Below, piece by piece: positions 24,701 to 39,500 of a DNA stretch of 64,000 nucleotides (positions within the stretch are counted from its first letter, which is position 1; the number at the start of each line of letters is the position of its first letter). The position numbers and the translations under genes were made by a program. Location: contig QLIY01000134.1 of NCBI GenBank assembly GCA_003260075.1, positions 41,264 to 105,263 on the forward strand. Direction: 5' to 3'. Origin of the DNA: Phallusia mammillata (lineage: Eukaryota > Chordata > Ascidiacea > Phlebobranchia > Ascidiidae). The notes below the pieces were generated by a model, which ran no database searches, had not been told where the DNA came from, and saw only the letters and a program-made list of their open reading frames with translations.

Positions 24701-27700
24701 TACGTGGCAAATGTTTCGGAAAACTGTAAGACCGCCTTGAGAATATTGAAAGTCTGGTTCCATTTTGATGTTGTTTTTTTGTTGCAGTCCCGTTAAACCG
24801 AGGCTTCATTCGGCTCACAGCGGCTGACAACGATGCGGGCAAATACGGGAGAGTTACATACGCAGTGGAGTCGAATCGTGGTGAAATTAGCGTTGGTCGG
24901 AAAAGCGGAGAAGTTCAGCTTCTTAAAAGTTTGGACCATGAAACGGAAACACAAAAACAGTGGGTTTTCGTAACACTGCATACACAGATCTGTTTACTGT
25001 TTTGATGAGTATATGGCCCTGAAGCAACGTTTATTTAAACTGTGCACATGCTTGAGCATACACACAAGTTGCTTGAAATATTGAGGACCCTTGTGAGCAA
25101 CATTAGGTGTGCACGCTATGGCCACACACCAGTTTATATTCTTATGCAGTGTTTTTTAAGGTGTTTTGGGGGACCGAAACGGTCCCCCAAATTTCTCCAG
25201 CGGTTTCCCAAAATTTGCCAGTAGCCTAATAAATAATTCGTTTAAGCAAATATGGCTATTTTTTGGTATTTAAATGAAACATTGCGGTCTCTTAAAACTA
25301 CTTAGCGGTCACCCAAACCAAACCTTAAAAAAACCCTGTTCTTATGTATCTGGTTATGCACACATGCTCCTTGAGTATCATAAGAACCACTGTGGCCAAC
25401 ATTATATGTGCACACTGTGGCCACAAAACTGGGCAGTATAAAAAAACCTCGCTAAATGCACTAAGGACCACTGTGAGCAACATTAGATATGTACGCTGTG
25501 GGCTGTGGTCACGCAACAGTTTATGCGCAGCGTAGATTTTCATGTGTATGGGCATAAACGCAAGCTCCCTGCTCCCTAGCAGACTGCTTGTAATTTTGGC
25601 TCGAGTTATTACCAAACCGTTTAAGTACAGCAAGTCGCTTTTCACAACCATAAGGACTAATATATGTAACGTAAGATTAGGTTGTTTTATCGTCGGTAAA
25701 GATTTATCAACTAATATGTGTTCACGTACAGATTCATTATCACTGCGAGAGATGCTGGTCCGTACCCTCAGAGTACCCAAACAATCCTCACCATCAACGT
25801 CGAGGATATAAATGACAATTATCCACAGCTTCAAAGCAATTTACCTTCACCTTCAGTGCCCGAAAATCAACGCATCAACAACATTGCTTTGCTTGAGGTA
25901 GATTTTTCCCATTATAAACTTAATGTTGATCTCTCATAGTTTAAAACCAAATTCTTAACAATTTTAGGGTGTTAAATTTTATTGCATGTTGTACACAGAT
26001 TTTGGTGAATATTAGATTTTGTAGAAAAAATTTTCTAGTTCTAGCAACGGCGCTTGACACTAACGATGCTATACAATTTTATGTGACGTATAAACTATAT
26101 TTTGTGACGTAATTTGCAAATACGCATTTTAAACGTTACGTCACAGAAATCAGTGTGAAGTTATTGGTGATTGTCAACAGTCAATGTTTTAACCAGAAAT
26201 TTTGCTGATGTTTTTGCTTTATTTTTTACAGGCATTCGACGCCGATTCGTTTCCAAACAACGTTTTGTCGTACAGTATTGAAGAAAGTGATTTTAGCCAA
26301 TATTTCAGCATTGAAACTATAAACGAAAAACGCGGAATTCTCAGCTTAACCGGTAGGAGCCTCCATACAGTACAAAGGAGCAGAAGAATAACTAAATTAA
26401 ATGCTATAATTTTTCAACATAAAATTCTTACCAATCGTTACTTAAACCTCTTTTTGTTTGGAAAATTTTATACTTATTTAGTAACATGCTTAACCTCCAT
26501 GCATAAGTTTCTACTAATTAAAACGTGATACCATAGCTATCAACTATTGATATGTGCTTTATGGCAAATGAATTATTGATTGTTAAATACTGTACATTTA
26601 GCAATGTCAAATTGAGTGTGCTTTTCATGAATTGCAGCCAGACACATACTACACAACGTTATGTACTTTTACCCGTGGATCATGTTTTATTCATATCGCA
26701 GAGCCCTTGGATTTTGAGCTAATTCCAGGCGGTCGCATTGACCTCACTGTGGCAGCCACTGACGCCGGATTCCTACGCACCACAGCGCCACTAGTGGTGA
26801 CCGTATTGGATGAAAATGACAACAGACCAGAATTTGTTGAAGTTGCAAATTTCACAGTAACCGAGGTAAAAACGATTTGATATTTGCGCCTGATTTTTGG
26901 ATTTTTTTGACTGTGTTTTGTATTTTAAATGGAAAAAAATACACTTGTCTTGCTTTGTACTAAGCAGGCATAAAATGAAGAAACATTTTACCCAGAAACG
27001 TATACGATCTTTTTTGGCAAGGACGTTTAACTATACATCAACTTTTTGTTCGGAGTAATTGTATTAATATAACTACTATATTATTGTAAAATTTTGGTCT
27101 ACATTCGTTTATACTTTATACTTGCCCCATCATCGTTTTATCCATGTATTCCATTTTGATAAATAATTTATTTCAGAACATCGGAGGCGGAATTTTGATC
27201 GGATCAGTTGAAGCACGTGATAAGGATGCGGGAAACAACGGTCACGTGAGTTATTACGTCACCAGGGGCCAAGAAAAGTTCAGTAAGTTCAAACGTTTCT
27301 GTAGTCTCAAAAAATTGACGCGCGACTTTAATTCAGTTTCAAATTTCACAACAGACACAGTTTTCCGCTTGAACGAGAAAACTGGGGAAATCACCACAAA
27401 ACCTGGTACGTCACCGGATTACGAAACAGAGTCTTCTTATGACATCACAGTTACGGCAGAAGACGGTGGAAATCCGCCTTTATCGGTAAGTTAACAATGC
27501 TGTTTATCCCAAAATCTTCAAATAAAACTTTTGTTTGTGACGTCACAGTCGAGTGTGCCGCTGCGCATCGAGATCAATGACGTCAACGACAACGCTCCAA
27601 AGTTCGTCAATGTGGATGACGTAACTGTGATGGAAAATGTTGAGCTTGGTGGCGTCACAATTCGTGCCGATGACGTAGACAGCGGTCGAAACGGGATGGT

Positions 27701-30700
27701 TCGATATTCTATAATAGAAGGTAACAGGGGGATAAAAAGAAGGGGGATAAAAAAATAACTCGGCAAATTTAGCTGTTACAGACAACCAATTTGCTTTTTA
27801 GGCAACAGCGAAGGGCTGTTTTCTATTGATGACATCACGGGTGACATCATATCCACGTCACCACTGGATTATGATCAAATCGGTGGTAAGGTGGAGCTGG
27901 TAGTGAAAGCTGAAGATGAAGGATTTGAAAGTCGACTTTCCGCAACAACAACGGTAAGTAAAGATGCTTAATGAACAAAACTCGCGTTAACGGTCCATAT
28001 TTGTGAAACTGTTAACGGTTTTGGTATTTTGCGTATGTTTTGTCTTTTTGACCAAACTGATTATTATCTAATGCTTAAGATAGAACCGTAGCCAACTTAG
28101 ATGGTGGTACAAAATCTTCTCTAGCTTTGTTTCGCACCAGTATTGTTTGGAATTTGCAACACTATACATGTAAGCAAAAAAAATCAGAGCAGTATTTGTG
28201 TGTAAAACATGATGTGGGTACACAAGACACGGACTTGAATCGTAGCTTTAATAAATGTGTATAAAACATGAGTACGTTTCGACAAGTGCTAATGTCATCA
28301 TTTTGATAACCTGATGATGACAATAGTACTGATGATGTGAAATTATATGATGACAATCATGATTTAATACAAAACAAATTGCCAGCGATGTAAATGAAAC
28401 GTAGTCATAAATCTACAACGCTGGCAATTTGGTTTTTATTGAAACATGATCGTCATTATATAATTTCACATCATCAGTACTATTATCATGGGGGGGGGGG
28501 AAACATGAGTACGTTTCGACAAGTGCTAATGCCATCATTTTTATAACCTGATGATGACAATAGTACTGATGATGAGAAATTATATGATGACAATCATGAT
28601 TTAATACAAAACAAATTGCCAGCGATGTAGAATGAAACGTAGTCATTTTATTAAACAGGCGTTTCGACAAAAACAATTGTCATTATCAGTGAAAATATAG
28701 TGTACGACAAGCAAAACCAAGCGCGTTTAAATCTACAACGCTGGCAATTTGGTTTTTATTAAAACATGATCGTCATTATATAATTTCACATCATCAGTAC
28801 TATTATCATCATCAGTTTATCAAAATGATGACATTAGCACTTGTCGAAACGTACCCATGTTTTACACACAAATACTGGCTCTATTTTTTTTTGCTCAGAT
28901 TATTCGAAACCGTGTAAATTCAAAATAGTGTGCCTAAATATAAACGTATAATTTGAGATTTTTTGGAAGAGAAAATGTGAAATTAAAGCGGTTCAATAAT
29001 TTCTGTGACGTTTACACAAACGCAACACAAAGACATCACATAATTATTCACTGTTATCACGTTCAGTTGACCATCAATATAATTGACCAAAACGACAACG
29101 CTCCACAATTCTCAAGAGGAATTCAAACAAAATACAGAGTGCTCGAAAATATTGCTGGTCCAGTGGTCGGGAAATTCACAACAACGGATAAAGATAGTGG
29201 AGCAAATGGAAAATTGAATTATTACATTCTCGATGGGAACGATGAAGGTAAAACTTGTAGCAATTTGTCGGTTGTTCGTTTTTGTACTGTTTAAAAATTG
29301 TAAATATTGTCTTATTTTCAATGGTACACTGTTTCCTACAAGGTCTGATTAGTGCAGCTGGTGACGAGAGATCGGCCGTATTGGCTAGTGTAGCCATCAA
29401 ATAGCAATCCAGTTTATTGGGAGTAACAGGGTAAAAACCCATGCCCCACCTATTCTGTGCGATATCACAACTGGGCATATACCACAGAAGAAACTGACTC
29501 ACAATGGCCAAGGAACTGCTTGGGAACAAAAGTGAAGTCGGCTCAGTGTCACAGTATCAATGTAAAAGTCTCGAGGCAATGCACACTTATTATTTATTGG
29601 CTCGATATGCTTTTACACTAATACTGTGGTTTATGTCCAGTTGTGGCATCGAACAGAATATGTGACGCATGGGTGTTTGCTGTGTTACTTCGAACAAACT
29701 GGAGTGCCGTTGGATGGTTGCATTAGCCAATGCGTCCGATTATGTTATCATAGTAATTTAAAATCATATTTTTAATCTTATGATAAATCTTCCAGGTCGG
29801 TTTACAATCTCACCGCTAGATGGCGAGCTTCGTGTATCACGTGGTACAGAGTTGGACAGAGAAGAGCAAGAATTTTACAACCTCACAATATGCGTAGAAG
29901 ATTCAGGCTCCAATCCACTTAACACTACGGTATGTTGTTGTTGTCACGGTAAATTAACCTATGATCACCTATTATCATGTTAATGAAACACAGAGGTGTA
30001 AACGGGCCTGAAATTGGAGCCCGAAACCGGCCCGAACCCTAATTATTTTTGGGAAGCTTGTTTTCTCAGGAGATACCAAGACAACAAACACAATAGACAA
30101 TAGTAGACAATTGGTCTTGAACAAGGCGTTTTAGGGCAAGGCGTTTTAACATTAGATCAGGTACAGCAACTGGCAACTTAACAAGTTAAATTATATTATT
30201 AAAAAAAAAACTGACACAGAGTGAAAAGTGATGCCCGAATCAAGCCCTTTTTTAAAGAAACTTAAACCTGCCCAAAAAGCCCGGCCCGGCGTACAACTCT
30301 GATGAAAAATGTTATTCGTATCAATTTAGCTCTAAGATTTTCTCAAACAAAAAACCTGAATAAATTATAATGACATTCCCTAACAAGATTGTTTTACAGC
30401 TGACTATTGACGTAACAGTGGATGACGTCAACGACAACACGCCGATGTTTGTGGATCTTCCGAATCGCGTGAACCTGAGTGAAAATACCGTTATAGGAGC
30501 TATGGTCGTCCGCTTGGTGGCAGTGGACGATGACTCGGGAGAGTTTGGAAGGGTAGAGTACTCGGTCCGAAGTGAAGATGGAGTTTTTGTCGTCAACCAA
30601 AGGGTGAGTGGATTAACAGGGACAAATCTCGCATAGGGATGGGCAGTGGTGGAATTCAAATTTTTTGTCAGTCGGTTCTATCTCAAAAGTCATAGTTTTC

Positions 30701-33700
30701 AGCCGGTTCTGTTACAATCATCGGTAGTAACCAGTAATGCTAACCGGTTCGCTGATCTCATAAAATTTGTGGGACGGTTCTGTAGAACCGGTGCGAACCG
30801 GCTGGATCCCACCACTGGGCATGGGGTATATGTGGGTGCCAACCCCCGTTATTGCAACTTATAAGACTGGGTGTCAAAAATCCAAAGTTTCAATTCAAAA
30901 TACACAATAAACTTGACAACAACACTAAAACATAACGTTCATCCTGGGTGAAATTTAAATTAGTTTGACAAAGTTTGGTTTAAAATGTAGTTCTGTAATT
31001 TTTGGATTTACAGGATGGAAGAGTTTTTCTTGCAAAACCTCTCGACCGTGAACTAACACGTGACTATTCTTTGCACGTGACCGCGAGGGATAATTCACAA
31101 AATCCGAGAAACTCTAGGAGCGTGACGAAGACAATCACGGTACGTCACAATAAATGTTTCCGGAAAATATTCCTAAATCTTAATACGATTTCTATGCTCA
31201 CAGATCGCAGTCGATGACGTCAATGACGCAAAACCTGTATTTGTGGGGAATACCCCTTACAGAGCTGCTATTTTGGAAAACTCCCCTCCAGGGTCGCAGC
31301 TACTTTTTGTTGTAAGTCTTTTTTTCGGAAAACTGACTTCTCAGGACAGAATATGGCAAATACTAACATAATTAGTAACCATTTAGGTCAGTGGTCAGTA
31401 GGCCTTATTTTGTCGGAGCCAAATGGTAGTTTTTTAAGTATGTAGGGAGCCGCAAACAAACGAAACCTTGAGAAAATCACTAAAGATTATTACCTTGAAA
31501 GCTAAAATAGCAATGTTTGGTGGTTTTCTTAGGTTTGGTGGTAGACGCAAAATAAGTGGTTGGAAGTCACATGCGGCCTTGAGACCTGCGTTTGAGAATC
31601 ACTGATTTAGGTACACAAAGCACGGTTTTAAATATACTGAGCCAAAAAATCAGAGCCAGTATTTGCGTGTTTTATCGTTGTGCGGCATAATGTCTTCTGT
31701 GGGTTTAATTCTGACGATCGATTATGACAAAAGAAATTGTCGAAACGTGGTCATGCTTTACACGCAAACGCGGGCTCTGATATTTTTACTTAGTAGCCAT
31801 TCGTTCTTTGTTCCAAGACTTAGAATCTAAGTCATTGTTTCGAAATTTGTTTCTGAAAGATTCTTAACGAACTTATATCGGAAGCTGTAGTGTTCTAAAA
31901 GGAACATTACCGTGATTCTTTCAAATAATCTTTTTTCACACTATAGGGAGATCCGCTGTTAGCAACCGATGCAGACGAAGGTTCCAATGCGGAAGTAACG
32001 TATTCGTTGATCCGCGATCCGACGTCATTCTTTGCGATCGACGCAACATCCGGTCAAATTCACACAACCCGAAACATTGGCAAGTTGCCAATAGCAACGA
32101 CTCCAAACGTTCTAGAACTTCCACTAAACTGTCTTCTTTTTCGCAGATCGCGAGTCACTGCGCAATGACGTCATCACCTTGACCGCGCGAGCATCTGACG
32201 TCGGTCACCAATTCACTGACGTCACAGTGACGGTAGAAATTGGTGACGTCAACGACAACGCGCCGAGATTTTCGAGACGAAGAATTCGAACCAGAATTTT
32301 GGAGAATGTGGAGCCAGGTCACGTGGCTGCACGCATGACTGCCTCCGACCCTGACAAGGGAAGAAACGGGGAAATATTTTATCGGATTCAAAGTGGAGCG
32401 TTTGATAAGTTTACCATCGATGCAAAGACGGGTAAGGATTAAGGGGTAACTTAAGGATTAAGTTTATCTATTTTAGTGCAAAGTCATCCAATGACGTCAC
32501 GTAATGATGACGCTTTTCGCGGACTTACGTTACAAGCGATTTGGGAATAAAGCATAAAATTCATTAATCAAGGCAAAACTTTATTTAATTCTATTTAACT
32601 TAATTTAATTATTTTTATTATACATTAGTCCTCAGACGATGTTTATCTTTGTGTTATTATAGGTCCACAAGACAAGTTATACTGTTTTTTTATCTGCAGG
32701 GGTCATATCTCTTGCTCCCGGTCAATCACTGGACCGCGAAATTACGTCACAATACAGTTTGTCGATTGTGGCGAGCGACCAAGCTTTGGTGAACCCGAAG
32801 TCAAGCACTGCTGTCGTCATTATCGTCATCGAAGACGTCAACGATAGTCGCCCAAGATTTCTCAACAACTATAGAAGAATTTCGGTAACTGCTGAACAAA
32901 TATTTTTTACCAAAGCCGTTTTTGTTGCTGTCTGTGTTTTAACATTATCTTTAGCGACAAAGCATTCTCTTTTAATATCTTTCTCATTCCAAAAGTCCGT
33001 TTTAAACAAAAAAGATGTTAGTTGGACTAAATCGGAGGATTTGATACTAAATCGTTCATGAAACTTTCAATGCTTTGCTTGTTAAACAACATTCAGTCTA
33101 GAGCAGTGGTTCTTAACCTTTTTTCCTTGCTGCACCCCTTTCAAATCACCAACCAATTTTCGCACCCCCTTTCAAATCACTAACCAATTTTCGCTCCCCC
33201 TTCTGTAATTGCTTAAATAGAATAGACCTAACCAACCTTAATGATTCAGCATCCCCGCACCCCCTAGGAACAGTTCTCGCACCCCTTGGGGGTGCGTGCA
33301 CCCCAGGTTAAGAACCCCTGGTCTAGAGAATGAATAAAAAAATGACAAACTGCGACAAATGTTTTGCAATTTACAGATCCATGAAAATTCACCGGTCAAC
33401 TCGAAAATCGCTCAGCTGGTTGCCATTGACAACGATCTCAAGACCGACCTTCAGTTTATCATGACAACCACGACAATTTATGACGCCCAAGGTCGCCCTC
33501 TGGTGGTCGACGCACCTGTCGATGACGTCAGACAGTCCGATAATGACGTCATACTCAACTGGTTTCAACTTAACTCAACGACTGGTGATATTTTGCTGTC
33601 GTCAGACGATTTAAGTGTAAGTTTGTAATAATAAAGTAACATAAGTGGTCAGTTCAGAAAAACCGGCCTGAAATTGGAGCCGGAACCCGAACCCGAAAGT

Positions 33701-36520
33701 ACAAGCCCGAAACCCGACCCGAAAGTACAAGCCCGAAACCCGGCTCGAACTCGAATCGTTTTTGGGAAGCCCGTTTAGGCCGGAAAGTTTGGTTGACAGG
33801 CCTATAGGCATACAATGAAGCCTCAGAAAGAACAAGACAACAAACACAATAGACAATTGGTCTTGAATAATGCGTTTTAGGGCTGTTTGACATTAGGTCA
33901 GGTCCAGCAACTGGCAACCTAGCTAGTTAAATTTATTCAAGACAATACTGACATAGAGTGTAAAGTCAGGCCCGAATCAAGCCCGTTTTTTAAAGATACC
34001 TAAGCCCGAACCCAGCCTGAAAAGCCCGGCCCGACTTGCAACTCTGGTTCGGTTTATGTTTAACTTTTTAAGGCTGCCTTAAAAGTTAAAATTGTCTTTC
34101 AGTTCTAATGGTTACAATTTATTAAGGAATCAAGTCCATGTATAATTAGTGTCATATTTTATTAAAACAGGCTCAAACCACCATTGACAGAGAGCTGTGC
34201 TCATCCATTTTTCTTAACTTCCTGGTAAAAGACGATCTCTCATCCACACAGGAAGTTTCCACATCAATACAACAGATGACTTTGCAGGTGAGTTGTGTTT
34301 TACTATCATTTGCTTTATTTGTACTGCATTGAACCCTTACAATATTTTGATGTCGTTTTCATGTTTATAAAACGCTATTGGATTTTTATTTACTACTTGC
34401 CAATGATGGAAAATGGTTGGTGCCAAAACGTCTAATACGACTAAAGCAGGTCGCTTTTTAATGCATTTTCGACCAGACTTACCTTAAAGTTAACAAACAT
34501 TTTAGTTCAAAGTGTCTATTTGAAGCAAATCAGAAAGTACACCAGGGCTATTGAAGGCGTTGTACAGAATCAAGCTAGTTTTTAAAGCATTCCCATATGT
34601 TTATCTTACCTATGAGAAATAAGTGCTCACTTTTTTAGGCCTTTGCCAAATAAGTTTTCCACATTTAAATATTTTATTCAATATTTACTCTTCGTTTGTA
34701 GATTGAAATAATCGACCAAAACGACAACTCTCCTATGATTGAAATCCTCACACGAAAAGGCGTCATTGTTAATGATGATGTCACCATCGTTGATGTCACA
34801 GAGGAGTGTACGATAGGGACGAGGTTACTCTCGATCGAAGGAACCGACGTAGATCAGGGAAGCAATGGAAAAATTGAATTTGAGATTGTGGGACACCAAG
34901 ATTTGGTTGAGCTGCTAGAAGCCGAATCAGGTATAAGATTTGTGCTGTCTTGGTTTTTACATAGATGTGAACTCGTTTTTTTCGAAATCTGTCGCCTAGA
35001 GTTCAAATCCCATTGCACAGTTTTCTTTCTTATGCCTCGCTATGCGTAAATCCTGAAAGGGGCTTTTTTAACCCTTTTTGTGGGCTTTACTATTGGTGCT
35101 TTTGGTTTAATCTCCTTTTTTTGGCAAAAGTGAACAAAGCGTATTATAAACATGGATCCCCTTCATAATTTTACTGACTACTCTTTTGCGTGCTTCTGTT
35201 CGATTTTCCATAAAGATACAACATTCAGTTTAGTTTTGGTTCGTTTTATGGCAAGATTTTTGAACAAACATTTTATCTTAGGTCCAATCATCTCAACTTC
35301 AAGAATTGATCGCGAACACTTAGCGCCCACTGGTGGCCCCGGTTGGATCAACTTCACTCTGATAGCACGTGACTTTGGTTTTCCAGCCAAGCGTGCAACG
35401 CAGATGTCAGTCCGCATGCGCGTGAATGACGTCAACGATAATTCTCCCCGTTTTCTGGCATCATCTTACGAGGTTTGTGAATTTAATTCAGGATTTAAAA
35501 ATTACGTCATTGCGAAAGACACTATTAGTGACGTCATCAATTAAAACTAATGTTGTCATCATGTGTGATATGAAGGGTGCAAAAAAATTTAGAAAGTTTG
35601 TTTCCAGGCTGAAATCCTCGAAGACGCCAAACCACGTGCAACTGTGACGTCAGTAAAGGCGTTGGACGCTGATGACGTAGAGTATGGTGACGTCACATAT
35701 CAGCTGAAAGGGGCGGATGGAATTTTCGAGATTCATCCAAAGAAGGTGGGTTGTTGATCTTACAATTGTGAATTAAGTAAATGAACAAGTTTTTATTTTT
35801 TGTGCGAGGTATGTTGTGTGGTAAAAACGCTGGACGATAAAAAAAACTGTGAAACTTTACAGGGAACTATTTACGTACGCGGAGAGCTTGACCGCGAGAC
35901 GGCGGAGGAATACACACTGACGATTGTTGCTATTGACAATATGAGGGACGCTGAAGAGAACCGACGTCGCAATTCAGTTCAGGTATGAAAATGCCGATCG
36001 TTGTTACGCGACAATAGAAAATAAATCTCTATTATGAATCACCGCCAGGTAACAATCACCGTTCTTGACGTCAACGATAATTGGCCTGTGTTCACTGAAG
36101 CGGGACCGCGCTCTCTCACCATATACGAAAACACGTCAACCGGAACGACTGTTGCCAAGGTTACAGCCACTGACCTCGACAAGGGAACGAACGGGCAACT
36201 GACGTATTCACTCCAATCGGAAGCAGGTACGGTCTGCATGTGTGATGTCATATTTGTATGACGTCATCAACACATGACGCAGCCTTCAACCATATTATGG
36301 CGACATTAGACTGAATATCGTTACTTTACGTTGGAAGTATATTAGGCCTTCTGATGTCATTGGCATTGTGACGTCACAGTTGTATAGTGACGTCACACAG
36401 CAGTTTCGAGAGCGTAGATCTTGATTTGTTGGGAGTTCCATTCGCTGACCACCAGTTGGTTGGAGGCGGTGATTTGAACAAAACTCGGCATTTTCAAACC
36501 GTCACGTGACTCAATCACGT

Positions 36521-36563
<43 letters not shown>

Positions 36564-39500
36564 ATTTAGAATCGAACACGGAAATCCTAAAAAATATAGA
36601 GTGAGACAGTTTTACAAATACAACTGAAACATACTGGGAGAAGTATTACCTGTCGTTTCCACAATCGGCAACATAAAGGAACCCGTTTGTGTCGAAACAA
36701 ATACCGAAAGGATTCCAAAATTGTCCATCGCCTGTTCCCTTTCCACCAATCGCATACAAAGGTCTTCCCGCCAAAGAATACACCTAAACCGCAAAAACTT
36801 ACATAGATTTTCACACATTCGCATTGCTATGAGCTGCACAACACTTTGAATCACAACAAAATTTTTGATCGTTTAAACTTTTGGACTTTTTCTTTTTTAT
36901 TGCAAACCTTGACTGTGTGGTTCTGGGTGTCACTAATAAGAAGCTCTCCTCTTTTACTGATTGCTAGCGCCACCGGCTGGTTAAAATTCATCATGCGTTG
37001 ACCTGTGACATAGAAGTATTAAAACAATTTTTCCCTAAAATTAAACAAACGAACAAACAACTTTAACCTAAATAACCAAATCTTTTTCGAATATCTCCTT
37101 TGGCGTCGTACACTGACACCGTGTGGCCAACAATGTCTGTGACGTAATAATTGCCGCTTACGTCACTGCAAATTCCATACGAATTGTTGCGGAAAGTCCC
37201 CTGACCGAAAGTCATCTTTAACTCACCACCTTGACACAAAAAAGTGTTAATGACGACATAATGACAGGTATGACGTCACAACGCACTGATAGAGAATATC
37301 CGGATTTCACTTCCGCAGCAAACTAGAATATCTCCTTGATGCGTCACAAACACTCCTTTGGGTTTAAGTTCGCTTTCGGTGTCGAAGGCGTGCTTGAAAT
37401 TTCCGAATCGGTCGAAAATTTGTATCCGTAAGTTGTCGCTGTCGGACACCACGATATCCTGTTCGCGTGTTAGGGAAAGTCCCGAGATCTTGTCTGTAAT
37501 TGACGAAATAACGCAAAAGTTTCTAACTTTTTCATTCAATTACCACTTGATGGGTTTTGACCCAAAAATTACCTAAAATTTTTATTATACGTTAATCTTG
37601 CATTCCTGAAATAATTTTAGGTGGGAGCCTTAAAACAGAAGCTCTGTTCAGTTTTGAATATGGTTGATGTTATTTACCTCTAAATCTGCTCGGGTATTTT
37701 CCTCTCCCGCCGAAGGTGATGCAAGTTTCTCGGCTTTTTTGACCTGCAACAAACCAAACAAAATCACTATCTTCGGAGTTTCAAAACGGCTAGTTTGGAT
37801 GCAGTGCTGTACAAAATTCCATGTGGAATTAAAGCAAATTAAAAGTAATAATTAAATATTTTCACCTTTTTGTACCGCGGTATACTGCTGATCATCTTGG
37901 CATTCCAAGTCACGTGACTCAACCGATGGTTGTGAGTTGTGACGTAATCGGAGTGACGTGTCGGTTTTACGCTTGGGTAAGTTCGTTGCCCCTGACCTCT
38001 TGTTCACCCTGTCACCCCCAATCGCGCTTCCGTTCTCGAATATTCGATTTAACTCGGTTTCGGAATTGTGACGTGGCGATGACGTAAAAGAGTGCGTGAT
38101 TGTGGAATCGCTGCTGCGACGAACGGTAACGGGTCGTTTCGGAGGATCCGGTTCCATTTCACCGGATGTGGAGTCTAAATAGTTATATTTCTTTCACTTT
38201 AAGTTTTCACAAAAAGTTAACCTTAAACGGGATTTTTTACAATTTTACCTGTGACGTGACTCGAAACGTTTGGCGACGTCACAATGCCAGAATCTTCGGA
38301 CGTGCACGGATCGTTGTGAAAATTTACTGAGCACAAAAAATATTTTAATAAATTTCGATCAGGAATTCAGAAAACAAGTATCATGTTAGGGACTTACCAT
38401 TTTCTCGCCCCGAAGGTTTCTTCCAACTTTTTCTCAGGAAAATTGCAAAGTCCATGGAAGCCTTGATGTCATCAACCTGTGACGTAAAAAAAATTAGGAC
38501 GTAAAAATTGCCGAAAACAAGCTTCTATGTTTTGGGTTTTAACTTAAATCGCACACTACAATAAAACATTCATGTTGTCACAACGACATTAATTCATTTT
38601 CCATTTTTCCAAGAGTTCCAAGCATCATATTAGCACTCACTTTTTCCTTATGGCTTCTCGCTGTATCCAATGCGTCTGTGTTGGCATAATCATCATAACG
38701 ATAATTCTCCTTTTTCGATTTTCCAATCTCCGGGGCTTTATCGTAGACTCCTAAATTGCCATCGCTCTGTGACATCACAATACTCTTATATTCATCATAA
38801 TTGTATCCAGCAAGTTCCAAGTTGATGACGAGAGCTTGTGCGGTCGCCTTCCAGCCCTTTTGTGCCCTCCAGTGGATAAGTAATGCGTATTTCTGTTGCT
38901 GTGTTGAGGAAAGTTTCAGAAGGACTTTGCGAACTTGTTTCTCGCTTAAATGTAGACTCCTTCCGAGATACCACGATGTGTGCTTTAGTTCATTGGAGAG
39001 TCTACGAATAAAAATATTGTGTCGAATAATATATATAAGCAGAAAACGACTTAGAAACATACCATTCAAAAATTTTACCAACTGTGTTGATGTACGTTTA
39101 AGAGTGGATTAAAAATGTCGGCATTTTTTAATTGATTAAACCAGTAAAACTTAAACAAAAACTGTCACATGTAGAAGTAAACAAAATCAATATGTAGTGA
39201 TGGAAGTTTCGGTCATGAAATTCATTTTTCGTAGCTTTAATCGTTTTACTCAAATCACCACAGTATAAAAATTGGAGGAAAAATGTTGCAGGTCTTTACA
39301 ACACGATTATAAATCTGTTTTCAGTCACACAGATACCATTGGACTCCCCAAACTACAGTGGAAATCCCATAAACACACACAACAGCACATCAAGTAATAT
39401 CACATAAGCCTATAATATATACCACCTGTTTATTAAACCATTCATATACGATAAAATTATGAAGATAATTTTATAGAAATTGGCTCAAGTTAATCCTTTA

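Noticed and set aside
25325..25834. Minus-strand 169-codon ORF in CDH23 intron 10 and exon 11
   Set aside because: It crosses a repeat region and is antisense to a coding exon; no domain.
38578..39081. Starting the death-NHL protein at an ATG near 39081 without upstream exons
   Set aside because: The added residues are AT-rich intron-like sequence containing a good splice acceptor at 39002; exons at 40317-40380 and 42492-42543 join in the required phases.
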